DNA of 36,463 bases from Bryobacterales bacterium (GCA_026129915.1 JAHCHD010000033.1:1-36463); one strand, 5' to 3'; counted from the stretch's first letter, positions 7,322 through 19,016 are shown. Numbers and translations: made by a program. The notes: generated by a model not told the origin, from the sequence alone.

Positions 7322-8299
7322 CTAAACCGGCAGGCTGCCCTCGGCCAGAAGAGCACGCACTTGCTGCTTCAGCGCCTCGCGGCTGGACAAGAGCGGAGGC
7401 GGTGCATCGCCGGGGTAGAGTCGCCGGGCGGGAAGCGGGAAGGCGATCCCGAGTTCGTCGAACCGCTGCTTGATGCGGCGATTGAACGCGCGGCCCACCA
7501 CCCACTGGCGGCGCGGCATCGTCTTGATCCGCATCTTCAGTATTGGTCCATGAGCATGATAGGCATCCACGCCTAGAATTTCCAGGTCATCGAGGATATC
7601 CATCGCCAGAGCGGGATCCGCGCGGAGTTCAAACCCAAGTTCCACGAGGATGGCAGCCACCGCATCGAGGTCTGCGTGGTAACTAACCTTCAGGTCCCAG
7701 ACGTAAAACGAGAACTGCTGGCTGAGATTGGAAACCGAGTTGATGGCGCCATTCGGAATAATGTGCACTGTGCCATCGCCCGAGCGCAGCCGCACGTGGC
7801 GCAGGTTGATCTCTTCCACGAGCCCTGAGGCCTTGCCCAGGCGCACGGAGTCGCCCTCGCGGATCTGATCTTCCAGTAGCAGGAAGACACCCGTCACGAG
7901 GTCCTGCACCAGATGGCGCGCACCGAACCCAATCGCTAGGCTTAGGATGCCGACTGCGCCCAGCAATGCACGGATCTCAAAACCCGCCTGATCTGCAATG
8001 CTAAGCATGGCAACGGTAATCACCATCGCGGAGAGCGCCTGGCGAGCAAGCCGTGCGATGGTGCGGCTTCGCTTCTCGAGCTCCCCCGCTTCTGTGGACG
8101 AAACGCCCCTACTGGAATGAACACCACGGCGCGCAAAGGCGGCGGAGGCCCGCAGCCAGTTATTCCGGGCTCGCTCCACAACGCGCCCGATGGCTCCAAT
8201 CGTCGCCCATGCCAGCAAGGCAATGACGGCTATTCGCGCTAGCGCGGCTGCGAAGGTAGCCACCCTTTCCGCATCCAACAATTCCGTCCAGGTCTGCAT
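7322..8299 (-). CDS. MscS family mechanosensitive channel (paralogue 1)
   Basis: A 325-residue small-conductance mechanosensitive channel protein of the inner membrane. Hydrophobic segments lie at about 13-38, 85-108 and 110-135. The pore-lining helix reads GAVGILSLAIGFGARHLVQDLVTGVF, the usual Gly/Ala-rich TM3. The beta domain follows (EDQIREGDSVRL, NLRHVRLRSGDGTVHIIPNGAI). A C-terminal domain with RRQWVVGRAFNRRIKQRFDELGI ends the conserved part. It opens under hypo-osmotic membrane tension. A paralogue lies 21 bases upstream, so the two are a tandem pair and probably one transcript. Confidence 0.92.
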   Translation of the reverse strand: MQTWTELLDAERVATFAAALARIAVIALLAWATIGAIGRVVERARNNWLRASAAFARRGVHSSRGVSSTEAGELEKRSRTIARLARQALSAMVITVAMLSIADQAGFEIRALLGAVGILSLAIGFGARHLVQDLVTGVFLLLEDQIREGDSVRLGKASGLVEEINLRHVRLRSGDGTVHIIPNGAINSVSNLSQQFSFYVWDLKVSYHADLDAVAAILVELGFELRADPALAMDILDDLEILGVDAYHAHGPILKMRIKTMPRRQWVVGRAFNRRIKQRFDELGIAFPLPARRLYPGDAPPPLLSSREALKQQVRALLAEGSLPV

Positions 8300-8320
8300 C
8301 TGTGCCGATTACCAGGGTTC

Positions 8321-9445
8321 TTACTCGCCACCTGGCGAAGTCTCGTGTTCGCCTTTCTCAGCGCGCTGACGAGGATCGGGCGAAGACGCACCTTCGTCAA
8401 CTTCAGGAAGGGCTGGCGGCTCGCTATGGGAGCGCATCTCCATTAGCACCTCACGCACCACTTCTTTTAGCAGGGTACGGTCAATCACTGCTCCAGCTTC
8501 GCCCTCTCGATTCCCGCGGCCGGCAATGCCAGCCAGTTCCTGTGCCACACCCGCCCCCAAATAGAGGGTGCGATGGGGAAATGGAATCTCGATTCCGAGT
8601 TCGTCAAAGCGCTTCTTGATGCGTCGGTTGAGTTCGCGCCCCACCATCCACTGCTGAATTGGCTTGGTCTTGATGCGCATCTTGATGATTACGGCATCAT
8701 CGCCGAACTGGTCAACGCCCAGCACTTCCAGGTCATCCAGGATTGCATCGCGGTAGGCCTCTTCCTGACGCATGGCAGCGGCGAGTTCCTTCACCACGCT
8801 CACCACATAGTCGGTATCTTCCTTGTAGGCCACGCCAAGGTCCCACAGATAGAATGAGAACTCGTTGGTAAGGTTTGCAAGCGTCGTAATGCTGCCATTG
8901 GGGAAGATGTGGACCGTGCCATCGAGGCTGCGCAAGCGCACCGTGCGCAGATTGATGTCTTCCACCAGTCCCCCAGTGCCATTCAGCTGCGCCACATCGC
9001 CTACCCTTATCTGATTCTCCAGCAGGATAATCACGCCGCTGATGACATCACGAACCAGGTTCTGCGCGCCAAAGCTGATGGCCAAGCCGGCCACACCAGC
9101 GGTGGCCAGAATAGGAGCGATGTCGAAACCGGCCTGCTGCAATGCCGTAATGATGGCCACCACCCAGATAAGCGCTGTGATGGTGCGGCGAAAGAGCGTG
9201 GAAACAGTAACTGCTCGCTTCGCCATTTCCACGTCGTCACCACGGTGCTTCTGCATCGTGGAAACCAAGCGTTCGCGCACCTTCGGGATCAGCCGGTTCA
9301 CGATGGACGACACGATCGCCGCGAGCACCAGAACCACCAATATCTTCACCACCGAGGTGGACAGATCCAGGATTCGTTCGGGAGAGAGCGCTTGCTCCCA
9401 GAATTGGAGCGAAAGAATTTCCAACTGGAACAGTAACAAAAACAA
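8321..9445 (-). CDS. MscS family mechanosensitive channel (paralogue 2)
   Basis: A 374-residue channel with the same architecture as its neighbour. TM3 reads ATAGVAGLAISFGAQNLVRDVISGVI, followed by ENQIRVGDVAQL, NLRTVRLRSLDGTVHIFPNGSI and QQWMVGRELNRRIKKRFDELGI. It differs in having an extra charged, low-complexity C-terminal tail of about 70 residues (from about residue 305). The start is a TTG at 9445: an in-frame TAG at 9452-9454 excludes longer forms, and GAGG lies 9 bases upstream. No ATG occurs before the conserved helices. Divergence between the two copies is large, so this is an old duplication or two independent subfamilies. Confidence 0.9.
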   Translation of the reverse strand: MFLLLFQLEILSLQFWEQALSPERILDLSTSVVKILVVLVLAAIVSSIVNRLIPKVRERLVSTMQKHRGDDVEMAKRAVTVSTLFRRTITALIWVVAIITALQQAGFDIAPILATAGVAGLAISFGAQNLVRDVISGVIILLENQIRVGDVAQLNGTGGLVEDINLRTVRLRSLDGTVHIFPNGSITTLANLTNEFSFYLWDLGVAYKEDTDYVVSVVKELAAAMRQEEAYRDAILDDLEVLGVDQFGDDAVIIKMRIKTKPIQQWMVGRELNRRIKKRFDELGIEIPFPHRTLYLGAGVAQELAGIAGRGNREGEAGAVIDRTLLKEVVREVLMEMRSHSEPPALPEVDEGASSPDPRQRAEKGEHETSPGGE

Positions 9446-9602
9446 AATCGGCTACCTCACAACGAGCGGTATCTTGGCTAGCAGCGCAGCGCGGGACGGG
9501 GCGCGGCGTCGTTCCCCAAGCAAGTAAGAAAGGGCAAAATGGGAAGACGTTTCACAAAGCCCCAATCCTTCCATGGTAACGAAGACCAGAGGAAAGCCCC
9601 CA

Positions 9603-10736
9603 TCAAAGCTCTGCCCGGAATTTGGGCAGCGGCTGCGGGTGAGTAGTGGGGCCATTCACCACCAGCCGGCCATCGGCCAGAACCTCCATGCGGTCGATGA
9701 ACACCACACGTTCGTTGCCGGTTTTGGACGTCCGGCCATGATAGACGCAATACATTTCCCGGTCATCGGGAGAAAACAGAATGCTGTTGTGTCCCGTGCC
9801 GGTGACATCGCCGCCGCGCGCGGAGTTCTTTTCGAGCACTGGATTGTTCGCAGCCTTCGAGTAGGGGCCGAGCGGCGACTTCGCGGTTGCGTAACCCACC
9901 GCGTAGTTCTCTCCGGCGAAATGGTTGGCCGAGTACATCATGTAGTAGGTGTCGTCCCGGCGGAAGGTGAAGGAGCCCTCGGTCCACCTGCGGTTCACTT
10001 CGCGCGAAGTTACCGAGCGGCTTTCCCATTCGGCTTGCCGGTCGCTCATGGTGAGTGGCGGCCGCAGCAGCAGAACGGGATCGCCAATCACGCCGGAGAA
10101 ATCGGGCTTCAGTTCGATGCCGTAGACCCAGCTTTCCTCGATCTCGTCGTACCAGCCCTGCTTGCGCGCGTAGTCAGCAATTTCGCTCTCAACAGGATTC
10201 TTGTAGCAGCAGCGCGAGTAATACAGATAGTTGCGGCCATCGTTGTCTACAAAGAGATTGGCATCAATGATGGGGTAGCCAGGGTCAAAGAGGGGGCCGT
10301 TGCGGAGATCCTGGAATGGGCCCGTAGGCCGGTCTGCCACGGCAATGCCGATACGGAAGTTCTCCAGTTCGTTGGTGGGGTTGTTGCGCCACTGCGCGCT
10401 GTAGAAGAGGAAATAGCGCCCCCCCACCTTATATGCCTCAGGCGCCCAAAAGGAGCCCGTGCACCAGGAATCCGCAGTGTTACCGTGATACACCTGGCCA
10501 GCGTACTTCCATTCGGCAAGATCGGGCGAGACGTACACGCCGAATCCGTTGCGCGCACCTCCTCCGGTGCCATACATGTAGAACTGACGGTCGGCCGAAT
10601 CGTAGAGCACAAAAGGATCGCCGAAGGCCACGGGTAGCGGATTCTGGTACATCCGCGGGGACTCGGCGGGCTGGCGTCCGCAGGAGAGAGTGGACCCGCC
10701 GAGGAATAGGAGGCTAAGAAATTCGTTTCGTTTCAT
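9603..10736 (-). CDS. Glycoside hydrolase family 43 lipoprotein
   Basis: A 377-residue predicted lipoprotein, lipidated at Cys19 in GGSTLSC. The rest is a five-bladed propeller of the GH43 type, which removes arabinose or xylose units from plant polysaccharides. The catalytic triad is visible: Asp40 in AFGDPFVLYD (base), Asp158 in PIIDANLFVDNDG (pKa modulator) and Glu253 in RWTEGSFTFRRDDTYYMMYS (acid). The final blade has GTGHNSILFSPDDREMYCVYHG. Substrate specificity cannot be read from the sequence. No good Shine-Dalgarno is present; a TACAAC box lies 9 bases before the ATG. The gene is 47 bases after the membrane-protein gene on the same strand. Confidence 0.9.
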   Translation of the reverse strand: MKRNEFLSLLFLGGSTLSCGRQPAESPRMYQNPLPVAFGDPFVLYDSADRQFYMYGTGGGARNGFGVYVSPDLAEWKYAGQVYHGNTADSWCTGSFWAPEAYKVGGRYFLFYSAQWRNNPTNELENFRIGIAVADRPTGPFQDLRNGPLFDPGYPIIDANLFVDNDGRNYLYYSRCCYKNPVESEIADYARKQGWYDEIEESWVYGIELKPDFSGVIGDPVLLLRPPLTMSDRQAEWESRSVTSREVNRRWTEGSFTFRRDDTYYMMYSANHFAGENYAVGYATAKSPLGPYSKAANNPVLEKNSARGGDVTGTGHNSILFSPDDREMYCVYHGRTSKTGNERVVFIDRMEVLADGRLVVNGPTTHPQPLPKFRAEL

Positions 10737-10783
10737 CGCAGTCTCGTTGTATCACTGCCAGCATGTCAAGTGCATGGGGTACG

Positions 10784-11926
10784 CTAGCCACCCATGCCTC
10801 GAACGCTATCGAGGATGGCCAGCAACAGTTGGAACAGGATACGCGGAATGGCCAGACACATCGGTGCCAGCAGCCACCAGCGGCGCTGTTCGAGACCCGC
10901 GAACGCCAGCATCAGTGCCACCGGCCCGCCCGTGCGCGTGTAGCTGTAAGCCTCGCCCCACATATCCTCCCTGGCGAAGACCGAAATCCCGAGGGTGTAG
11001 ATTGCCGCCATCACGAGCAGCACGGAACGCTCTCCGCGCAGAAGCAGCATGAACGTGATGACGAAGGAAGCCGCCACTCCAAGAGCGCCCACATAGTCAA
11101 GCAGCAGCGCTAGCTTCAAGCCCAGCAACGGCGCGGGATAGATGGCATAGCTGGCAAGCCGGGTGAGGATGCCTTCAAAGGGCCATCCCCACCACAAGGT
11201 AAGGTCTGGCCCAAACTGGAAGTGTACCCATGCCGTCCAGGCTGCGAAGGGGACGACCGCGCAAATGCCCCACGCCGTCCTGCGCCAGTCGCGTCGGGCA
11301 GTATGCCATGCGATCCATGCCGCCGCCAGCACAATGCCGGTTTCACGGGCGAGCGGAGCCAGTGCAATGGCTGCGATGGCGAGTGCGGGCCGATCTTCGC
11401 GCAGCGCCAATAGCAAGGCGAGCAACGCCACCACGATCCCGATGTCGGTCATCATGCGATCCAGACTGACAGTGGCTGCGGGAATCACAAGGAAACTCAT
11501 GCCCAGCCAGGAGGGATAGCTCCAGAGGGCACACAACCGAGAGAGCAGCAACGCCCCAAGCAATGCGCTTAGCCACATCAGAACGATATAGGCAATCGGA
11601 ACGGCGGCTGGCTGGCCCAGGGCCATCAGGTGGGCAAGACCAGGAAACAGAATGCGCTTCCATCGCATGGCGGGGTTGTCAATGAAAGCGGCGGTCCCCT
11701 GCAGGTTGAGCGGATCCTGCGCCAGGTAGAGGTAATACTGCCCGTCAAATCCTACAGAGTCCGGAAACTGGAAAATGCTGCCCCGGAGCGCGGGCGGCGC
11801 CGGTGTGCGGTCGCCCGCGTAAAACAGCGCGGTCACATTGCGTTGGTGGCCTGCAATCAGCAGCAGGTGATACAACACCACAAGCGCGAGGGCGGCAAAG
11901 GCGACGTAGATGGAACGCAGAGTCAT
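10784..11926 (-). CDS. Polytopic membrane protein, GT-C-like, possible cell-surface glycopolymer role
   Basis: A 380-residue protein starting MTLRSIYVAFAAL, with about nine or ten hydrophobic segments. The first extracytoplasmic loop carries FPDSVGFDGQYYLYLAQDPL and then FIDNPAMRWKRILFPGLAHLMALG. This D-G-Q-Y/F-Y plus DNPAxRxxRIL(Y/F)P pattern is one I associate with acidobacterial and proteobacterial glycopolymer-formation membrane proteins related to GT-C transferases. That recall is only moderately sure, so the function remains an inference. The frame is open for another 78 codons upstream to 12160, but that part overlaps ppdK and is not hydrophobic or conserved-looking. It lies 68 bases after the ppdK stop, separated by a hairpin. 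Confidence 0.7.
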   Translation of the reverse strand: MTLRSIYVAFAALALVVLYHLLLIAGHQRNVTALFYAGDRTPAPPALRGSIFQFPDSVGFDGQYYLYLAQDPLNLQGTAAFIDNPAMRWKRILFPGLAHLMALGQPAAVPIAYIVLMWLSALLGALLLSRLCALWSYPSWLGMSFLVIPAATVSLDRMMTDIGIVVALLALLLALREDRPALAIAAIALAPLARETGIVLAAAWIAWHTARRDWRRTAWGICAVVPFAAWTAWVHFQFGPDLTLWWGWPFEGILTRLASYAIYPAPLLGLKLALLLDYVGALGVAASFVITFMLLLRGERSVLLVMAAIYTLGISVFAREDMWGEAYSYTRTGGPVALMLAFAGLEQRRWWLLAPMCLAIPRILFQLLLAILDSVRGMGG

Positions 11927-11947
11927 GCGATGGTGCGCAAATGGCGA

Positions 11948-11971
11948 AGGGCGGCCCTTACGGACCGCCCT
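11948..11971 (-). terminator. Strong hairpin with GUAA tetraloop after ppdK
   Basis: On the minus strand AGGGCGGUCC pairs with GGGCCGCCCU, ten pairs including one U-G wobble, around a GUAA (GNRA-type) tetraloop. It lies 23 bases after the ppdK stop. No U tract follows, so it may be a Rho-dependent end, a 3'-end stabiliser or a processing site rather than a classical intrinsic terminator. Confidence 0.55.
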
Positions 11972-11994
11972 CCCTGGTTGACCTTCGTTACGCG

Positions 11995-14736
<2,742 letters not shown>

Positions 14737-14779
14737 TGCGAATGAATCTCCTTACTGAGAAGAGCGAACCAGGGTTCCC

Positions 14780-16825
14780 CTACTTGGTGACAATCTCCGA
14801 GAAATCTGCAATTGCGGAAAGCTCGGTCATCAATTCGTGGAGCAAGCTGAGGCGATTCCGCCGCACCTGCTCGTCGCTCGCGTTAACCAGAACTTGGTCA
14901 AAAAAACCGTCTACCGCCGGGCGCAGGCTGGCGATGGCCTCCAGGGCGCCGCTGTAGTCGCCAGCCGCCCGCTGAAGATGCACGTCGGCTCGCACCTTTG
15001 TAAACGCGCCGTACAGCGCACGCTCGGCTTCTTCCACCAGCAGCGGTTCCGAAACCACCCCACCGGCGAACTCAGCTTGGCGGAGAATGTTCTTGATGCG
15101 CTTGAAGCTGGCGGCGATCGGCTCAAAATCATCTGATTTTCGCACGTCTTGCAGTGCAGAAAGTCGCTGAATCAGTTCCTGAATATTCACGAGTTCGGCA
15201 TTACCCGCTTGATTTAGAACGGCACTGACCTCGTCGTAGGCAAATACTCGGTGTTCTCGTAAATAGTGTCGGATACGTTCACGGAAAAAATCGAATAGCG
15301 GGCTGCCCCACCCGAAACACATATCTCCCAACCTTATTCCACCAAGGGCTGCGTCACCCTCCGCCAAGATCTTAACAACACCTTGCGCAGAACGTCGGAG
15401 AGCGAATGGGTCACTCGACCCTTTCGGTATTAGGCCGATCTCAAAGCACTTTGCAAGTGTGTCGGATCTGTCTGCCAGACTAATTACTTGCCCGAGAAGG
15501 GTGGGAGGTATCTCATCTTCCATCGAAACGGGACGATATTGATAGTAAATCGCTTGAGAGACTTCGATGCTTTCGCCTTGATACTCAGCATAGAGGCCAC
15601 CCACTACTCCTTGAAGCTCAGTGAACTCCTTTACTAGCTCAGTAGTTAAGTCACATTTGGATAGCAAGGCTGCGCGCTCAATTAATCCGGGATCAAGTCC
15701 AAGCGGCTGTGCAATAAACTTTGCGCGCTTCGCAACTCGTTGCGCCTTTTCGAGATAGTTCCCTAGCTTGGCCTGGAAAGTGACAGCGGCGAGCGAATCC
15801 ACACGGTCGGCCAGCGTGCGCTTCTGGTCGACATCCCAGAAAAAGCGAGCGTCGTTGAAGCGAGCGCGCAGGACGCGTTCATTGCCGCTACGCACCAGGC
15901 CATCGGGGTCCGCGCTGGTGTTCATCACGGCGATGAAGTTCGGGGCCAGGCTTCCATCGGCGCGATGCAGCGCAAAGTACTTCTGGTGATAGCGCATCAC
16001 CGTCACCAGCACTTCCTCGGGAAGCGTCAGGTATTCCTCGGCGAAGGCGCCCAGGATGGGCGTGGGACATTCGGTGATGTAAACCAGCGTCTCCAGCAGG
16101 CGTTCGTCGGTGGCCACGCTCAGCCCATGTGCGGCTGCCAGCGCGGCTGCGCCTTCCGTGATGCGCGCACGGCGTTCGGCCGCCGAAAGGAGCACTCCGT
16201 TGTCGCGTAGCGTCTGTTCGTAGCTTGCATGCGTAACCACCAAGCCCGGCTTACCCAGGCGGCGGTGGCCCTCGGTAGTGTTCCCGCTTGCTACGCCTTC
16301 AATCGCGAAAGGCACCACGGCATCGCCCAGCAATGCCACTAGCCAACGGATGGGGCGAATGAAGCGGCTGGTTCCCTTCCCGGCCCACATCATGGCCTTC
16401 GGAAAGTAGGTGCCCAGAACTAACTCGGGCAGTGCCTCGGCCAGAATTTCGCCCGTCGCGCGTCCCTCAGTGCGCTGAAGATAGGCAAGATACTCGCCTT
16501 TTGGCGTCTGCTCGCGTCTCAGGCTGGCGAGGTCTGTGCCCATCTTCTTGGCGAACGCATGGGCCGCTGGCGTAGGCTCGCCATTCTTGTAGGCAGCCGT
16601 CACGGGAGGGCCGGTCACCAGCGCCTCCGCTGACTCCTGCGCGGGCTGAATCCCCGGGCAGCGCAGCACCAGCCGGCGTGGCGTAGCATCAAGCTGCAAC
16701 GGTTCGTGCGCCAGACGATTCTTTTCGAGCAATTCGCGGAATCGCGACTCCAGGTGCTCGAGCGCCCCAGGAATCATCCAGTCGGGAATTTCTTCAGTTC
16801 CGATTTCCAGCAGGAAGGGAAGCAT
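14780..16825 (-). CDS. glyS: Glycyl-tRNA synthetase beta subunit
   Basis: A 681-residue beta subunit of the alpha2-beta2 bacterial glycyl-tRNA synthetase, which contributes tRNA recognition. It starts [23 protein letters not shown], the typical N-terminus; a longer frame to 16882 lies inside glyQ. Conserved blocks include FPKAMMWAGKGTSRFIRPIRWLVAL, DARFFWDVDQKRTLADRV and SLADRSDTLAKCFEIG. The ATG shares one base with the glyQ stop (TGATG), a coupled start. Bases about 15120-15770 (residues about 352-568) are 42-50% G+C on hand-counted lines against 60-65% on either side, although the protein there still looks like normal GlyS. This suggests a recombinant internal segment. Confidence 0.95.
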   Translation of the reverse strand: MLPFLLEIGTEEIPDWMIPGALEHLESRFRELLEKNRLAHEPLQLDATPRRLVLRCPGIQPAQESAEALVTGPPVTAAYKNGEPTPAAHAFAKKMGTDLASLRREQTPKGEYLAYLQRTEGRATGEILAEALPELVLGTYFPKAMMWAGKGTSRFIRPIRWLVALLGDAVVPFAIEGVASGNTTEGHRRLGKPGLVVTHASYEQTLRDNGVLLSAAERRARITEGAAALAAAHGLSVATDERLLETLVYITECPTPILGAFAEEYLTLPEEVLVTVMRYHQKYFALHRADGSLAPNFIAVMNTSADPDGLVRSGNERVLRARFNDARFFWDVDQKRTLADRVDSLAAVTFQAKLGNYLEKAQRVAKRAKFIAQPLGLDPGLIERAALLSKCDLTTELVKEFTELQGVVGGLYAEYQGESIEVSQAIYYQYRPVSMEDEIPPTLLGQVISLADRSDTLAKCFEIGLIPKGSSDPFALRRSAQGVVKILAEGDAALGGIRLGDMCFGWGSPLFDFFRERIRHYLREHRVFAYDEVSAVLNQAGNAELVNIQELIQRLSALQDVRKSDDFEPIAASFKRIKNILRQAEFAGGVVSEPLLVEEAERALYGAFTKVRADVHLQRAAGDYSGALEAIASLRPAVDGFFDQVLVNASDEQVRRNRLSLLHELMTELSAIADFSEIVTK
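15120..15770. other. A+T-rich patch inside glyS, possible recombination tract
   Basis: Hand counts of 60-base lines give 45, 50, 42, 47, 43 and 50% G+C at 15121, 15181, 15241, 15541, 15601 and 15661. Flanking lines give 60% at 15061, 65% at 15781 and 62% at 16021. The edges are abrupt, and in-frame codons inside use more A/T third positions. The reading frame and protein motifs continue unbroken. Interpretation as gene conversion from another species is inference. Confidence 0.6.
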
Positions 16826-17748
16826 CAGGCAACCACCTCCGCGACGGCCAACTCGCCCACACCATGTTGCTGGTGCATCCACAGCTTCGCCACACCCACG
16901 GCGATCTTGCGCACGCGGCCAATCACCCCCACACGTTCCGTCACGCTGATGGCACCCCGGGCATCCAGCAGGTTAAACAGGTTCGAACATTTGAGCACCT
17001 GCTCGTATGCCGGCAGCACCGGGAAGCGGCCTTTCTCGGCATACCCAGGATAGGCGTCTATCAAACGTTGCGCTTCGCCCTCGTGAATCTCAAACAACTT
17101 CCACAAGGAATCAATATCGGCCATTTCGAAGTTAAACACGCTGCTCTGCAACTCGTCCGCGTGGCGCACGGTGTGGTAGCTAAAGCCAGGTGTCCACTCA
17201 ATGTCGTAGACGCTCTCGACGCCCTGCAGGAATGCGGTCAGCCGCTCCAGCCCGTAGGTAAGCTCAGCCGGAATCAGGTCTAGGTCAAAGCCCCCGCACT
17301 GTTGGAAGTAAGTGAACTGGGTAATCTCCAGGCCATCCAGCATCACCTGCCAGCCGATGCCCCAAGCGCCCAGTGTCGGCGATTCCCAGTTGTCTTCCTC
17401 AAACTTGATGTCGTGCTTGGAGAGATCGATCCCGATGGCCTCCAGACTCTGCAGATAAAGTTCAATGATGTTCGCCGGCGTGGGTTTCAGAATCACCTGA
17501 AACTGCATGTGCTTGTAGAGCCGGTTTGGATTGTCCCCATAGCGCCCGTCGGCGGGGCGCCGGCTGGGCTGCACGTAGGCAACGTTGTATGGCTGCGGGC
17601 CCAGCACGCGCAGGAAAGTCTCCGGGCACATCGTGCCGGCTCCTACCTCCAGGTCGTATGGCTCCTGGATGATGCAGCCGTTCTCCGCCCAAAAGCGCTT
17701 GAGGCGGAAGATCAAATCCTGGTACGAAATGGTGGGTGTCGGAGGCAT
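16825..17748 (-). CDS. glyQ: Glycyl-tRNA synthetase alpha subunit
   Basis: A 307-residue class II aminoacyl-tRNA synthetase catalytic subunit that activates glycine. The signature regions are present: [21 protein letters not shown] at the start, then [59 protein letters not shown] and [15 protein letters not shown]. Length matches the family. It begins one base after the recO stop (TGA-C-ATG) and its own stop overlaps the glyS start by one base, so recO, glyQ and glyS are translationally coupled. Confidence 0.96.
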   Translation of the reverse strand: MPPTPTISYQDLIFRLKRFWAENGCIIQEPYDLEVGAGTMCPETFLRVLGPQPYNVAYVQPSRRPADGRYGDNPNRLYKHMQFQVILKPTPANIIELYLQSLEAIGIDLSKHDIKFEEDNWESPTLGAWGIGWQVMLDGLEITQFTYFQQCGGFDLDLIPAELTYGLERLTAFLQGVESVYDIEWTPGFSYHTVRHADELQSSVFNFEMADIDSLWKLFEIHEGEAQRLIDAYPGYAEKGRFPVLPAYEQVLKCSNLFNLLDARGAISVTERVGVIGRVRKIAVGVAKLWMHQQHGVGELAVAEVVA

Positions 17749-17749
17749 G

Positions 17750-18391
17750 TCAGAGGGTTTCGATCAAGGGCACGGTAAGCAGACGCCGTTCCGCGTGGTG
17801 CTCAATCTCCCGAATCAGGAAGCGTCGTAAATCCAAGTGAGCCGATTTCTCCCAGCCTTCCGGCAACACGGCGCCGATAGGCTTCGTGGCGATTTCGTCA
17901 GCCAGCGCCAGCGAGGCATCCGACACCCGCAGTTCCGGAAGGAATCCGGAAAGACGGACCGCCCAGAACGAGTAGTAGGTGAGCGCACGCCACAGGGCAC
18001 TCTCGCCAGCCTCTTCCAGATGCCCCATCACTGCCAGAATCAAGCGGTAGAAGCGCTCATCCGGAGAAGCGGGCGGAAGTAACTGTTCCGCCACTTCAGC
18101 AACGAAATCCAGTCCCAACGCCGCGGCATAATTCCCCGCAATGGCAAACGGAGAGTGGACAATTTCGCATCCGCTCAGCGTCACCAACTCCCGGTTTTCT
18201 CGCTGATAATAAGTCATTCGCGAACAGCAAAGCCGTTCCAATCCCGCACCAAAAGGGCTGCGAGGTTTGCGCGCCCGCTTGGCAATTCCGCGAAGCTTGC
18301 CTTTGTCGCGAGTAAACAGACTCACCACGAGGTCGGCCTCGCCGTAAGGGTAGGTGCGAAGCGTAATCGACTCGCTTACGATGGCCGCCAT
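17750..18391 (-). CDS. recO: DNA repair protein RecO
   Basis: A 213-residue RecO, which helps load RecA on SSB-coated DNA in the RecFOR pathway. The OB-fold N-terminus is seen in [44 protein letters not shown]. The helical part includes [36 protein letters not shown] and [13 protein letters not shown]. Many RecO proteins carry a four-cysteine zinc finger after the GFLPEL segment; here that region has no cysteines and the protein is shorter than the usual 230-250 residues. ATG 18391 is chosen because it gives the canonical start; a longer frame to 18466 adds an unlike N-terminus. It heads the recO-glyQ-glyS unit. Confidence 0.88.
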   Translation of the reverse strand: MAAIVSESITLRTYPYGEADLVVSLFTRDKGKLRGIAKRARKPRSPFGAGLERLCCSRMTYYQRENRELVTLSGCEIVHSPFAIAGNYAAALGLDFVAEVAEQLLPPASPDERFYRLILAVMGHLEEAGESALWRALTYYSFWAVRLSGFLPELRVSDASLALADEIATKPIGAVLPEGWEKSAHLDLRRFLIREIEHHAERRLLTVPLIETL

Positions 18392-18413
18392 ACCGGCTTT
18401 GGACGCAAAGTCT

Positions 18414-18422
18414 AAGATAACA
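18414..18422 (-). promoter_or_regulatory. Extended -10 promoter element before recO
   Basis: The minus strand reads TGT-TATCTT. It would place the transcription start about 16 bases before the recO ATG at 18391. No -35 consensus is visible. Support is limited to the motif and its position. Confidence 0.35.
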
Positions 18423-18485
18423 CAGTCCGTAGTAGCGAGACAGCGTATGTCCGCAGACCCGGCCACGGTCCGCGCGTCGCGCCCC

Positions 18486-19001
18486 CTACCGCGGAGCCAT
18501 CTTTGCTTTCAACTTCTCTGTCCATGCCGCCATCAGGGCCTGCACTTCCGGCGCAGCCTGCTCCATTTTCCGCTGAACGATCACTGAAGACTCCTCCATC
18601 AGCTGTGGCTGCTTGGCAACCAGTGCCTGCCCAGCCGGGGACCTGTAGAAGGCCACGATAGCGTCGATTTCTTCCTCGCTGAACGCCCCCGCATAGAGCT
18701 TCCCGTACTCTTCCTTCAGGGCATCCCACCCAATGTGGCGATCCAAAGCAGCGCCTACTTCCCGCTGGAATTGCTCCACCTCGGCGGTCAGATGTTCGGG
18801 AAGATTCACGCCCATGAGCCGCTGCATGGTAGATGCCTGAGTCTGCTTCATCACTACGTCCATCATCTGGCTGAGCATCTGATCCATGCGCATCAGTTTA
18901 AACAGTTCTTCCGTCTTGGCTAGTTTCGTTGCTTCGTCGGCCCAAGCGGGAACGCACACCAGCCAGAAGATACCCAGAACCAAACCAATGGTCTTTGTCA
19001 T
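18486..19001 (-). CDS. Secreted DUF2059 domain protein
   Basis: A 171-residue protein with a Sec signal peptide (hydrophobic 5-19, cleavage near PAWADE). The mature part is all helical. The C-terminal block from about 108 (LYAGAFSEEEIDAIVAFYRSPAGQALVAKQPQLMEES) is the DUF2059 (PF09832) signature, a domain of unknown function in exported proteins. Methionine-rich helices with KLMRMDQMLSQMMDVVMKQ precede it. A TGC-TAGTCT extended -10 ends exactly six bases before the ATG, which suggests a leaderless mRNA. The gene lies just upstream of recO on the same strand, 94 bases away. Confidence 0.85.
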   Translation of the reverse strand: MTKTIGLVLGIFWLVCVPAWADEATKLAKTEELFKLMRMDQMLSQMMDVVMKQTQASTMQRLMGVNLPEHLTAEVEQFQREVGAALDRHIGWDALKEEYGKLYAGAFSEEEIDAIVAFYRSPAGQALVAKQPQLMEESSVIVQRKMEQAAPEVQALMAAWTEKLKAKMAPR

Positions 19002-19007
19002 TCCGCC

Positions 19008-19016
19008 AGACTAGCA
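19008..19016 (-). promoter_or_regulatory. Start-proximal extended -10 (leaderless-type) for DUF2059 gene
   Basis: TGC-TAGTCT ends six bases before the ATG at 19001, so a start seven bases after the -10 would fall on the A of the ATG. No Shine-Dalgarno at normal spacing is present. See also 26540-26545 and 34013-34018. Confidence 0.4.

Noticed and set aside
9573..10637. 354-codon plus-strand frame opposite the GH43 gene
   Set aside because: The GH43 catalytic residues are on the minus strand; this is its shadow.
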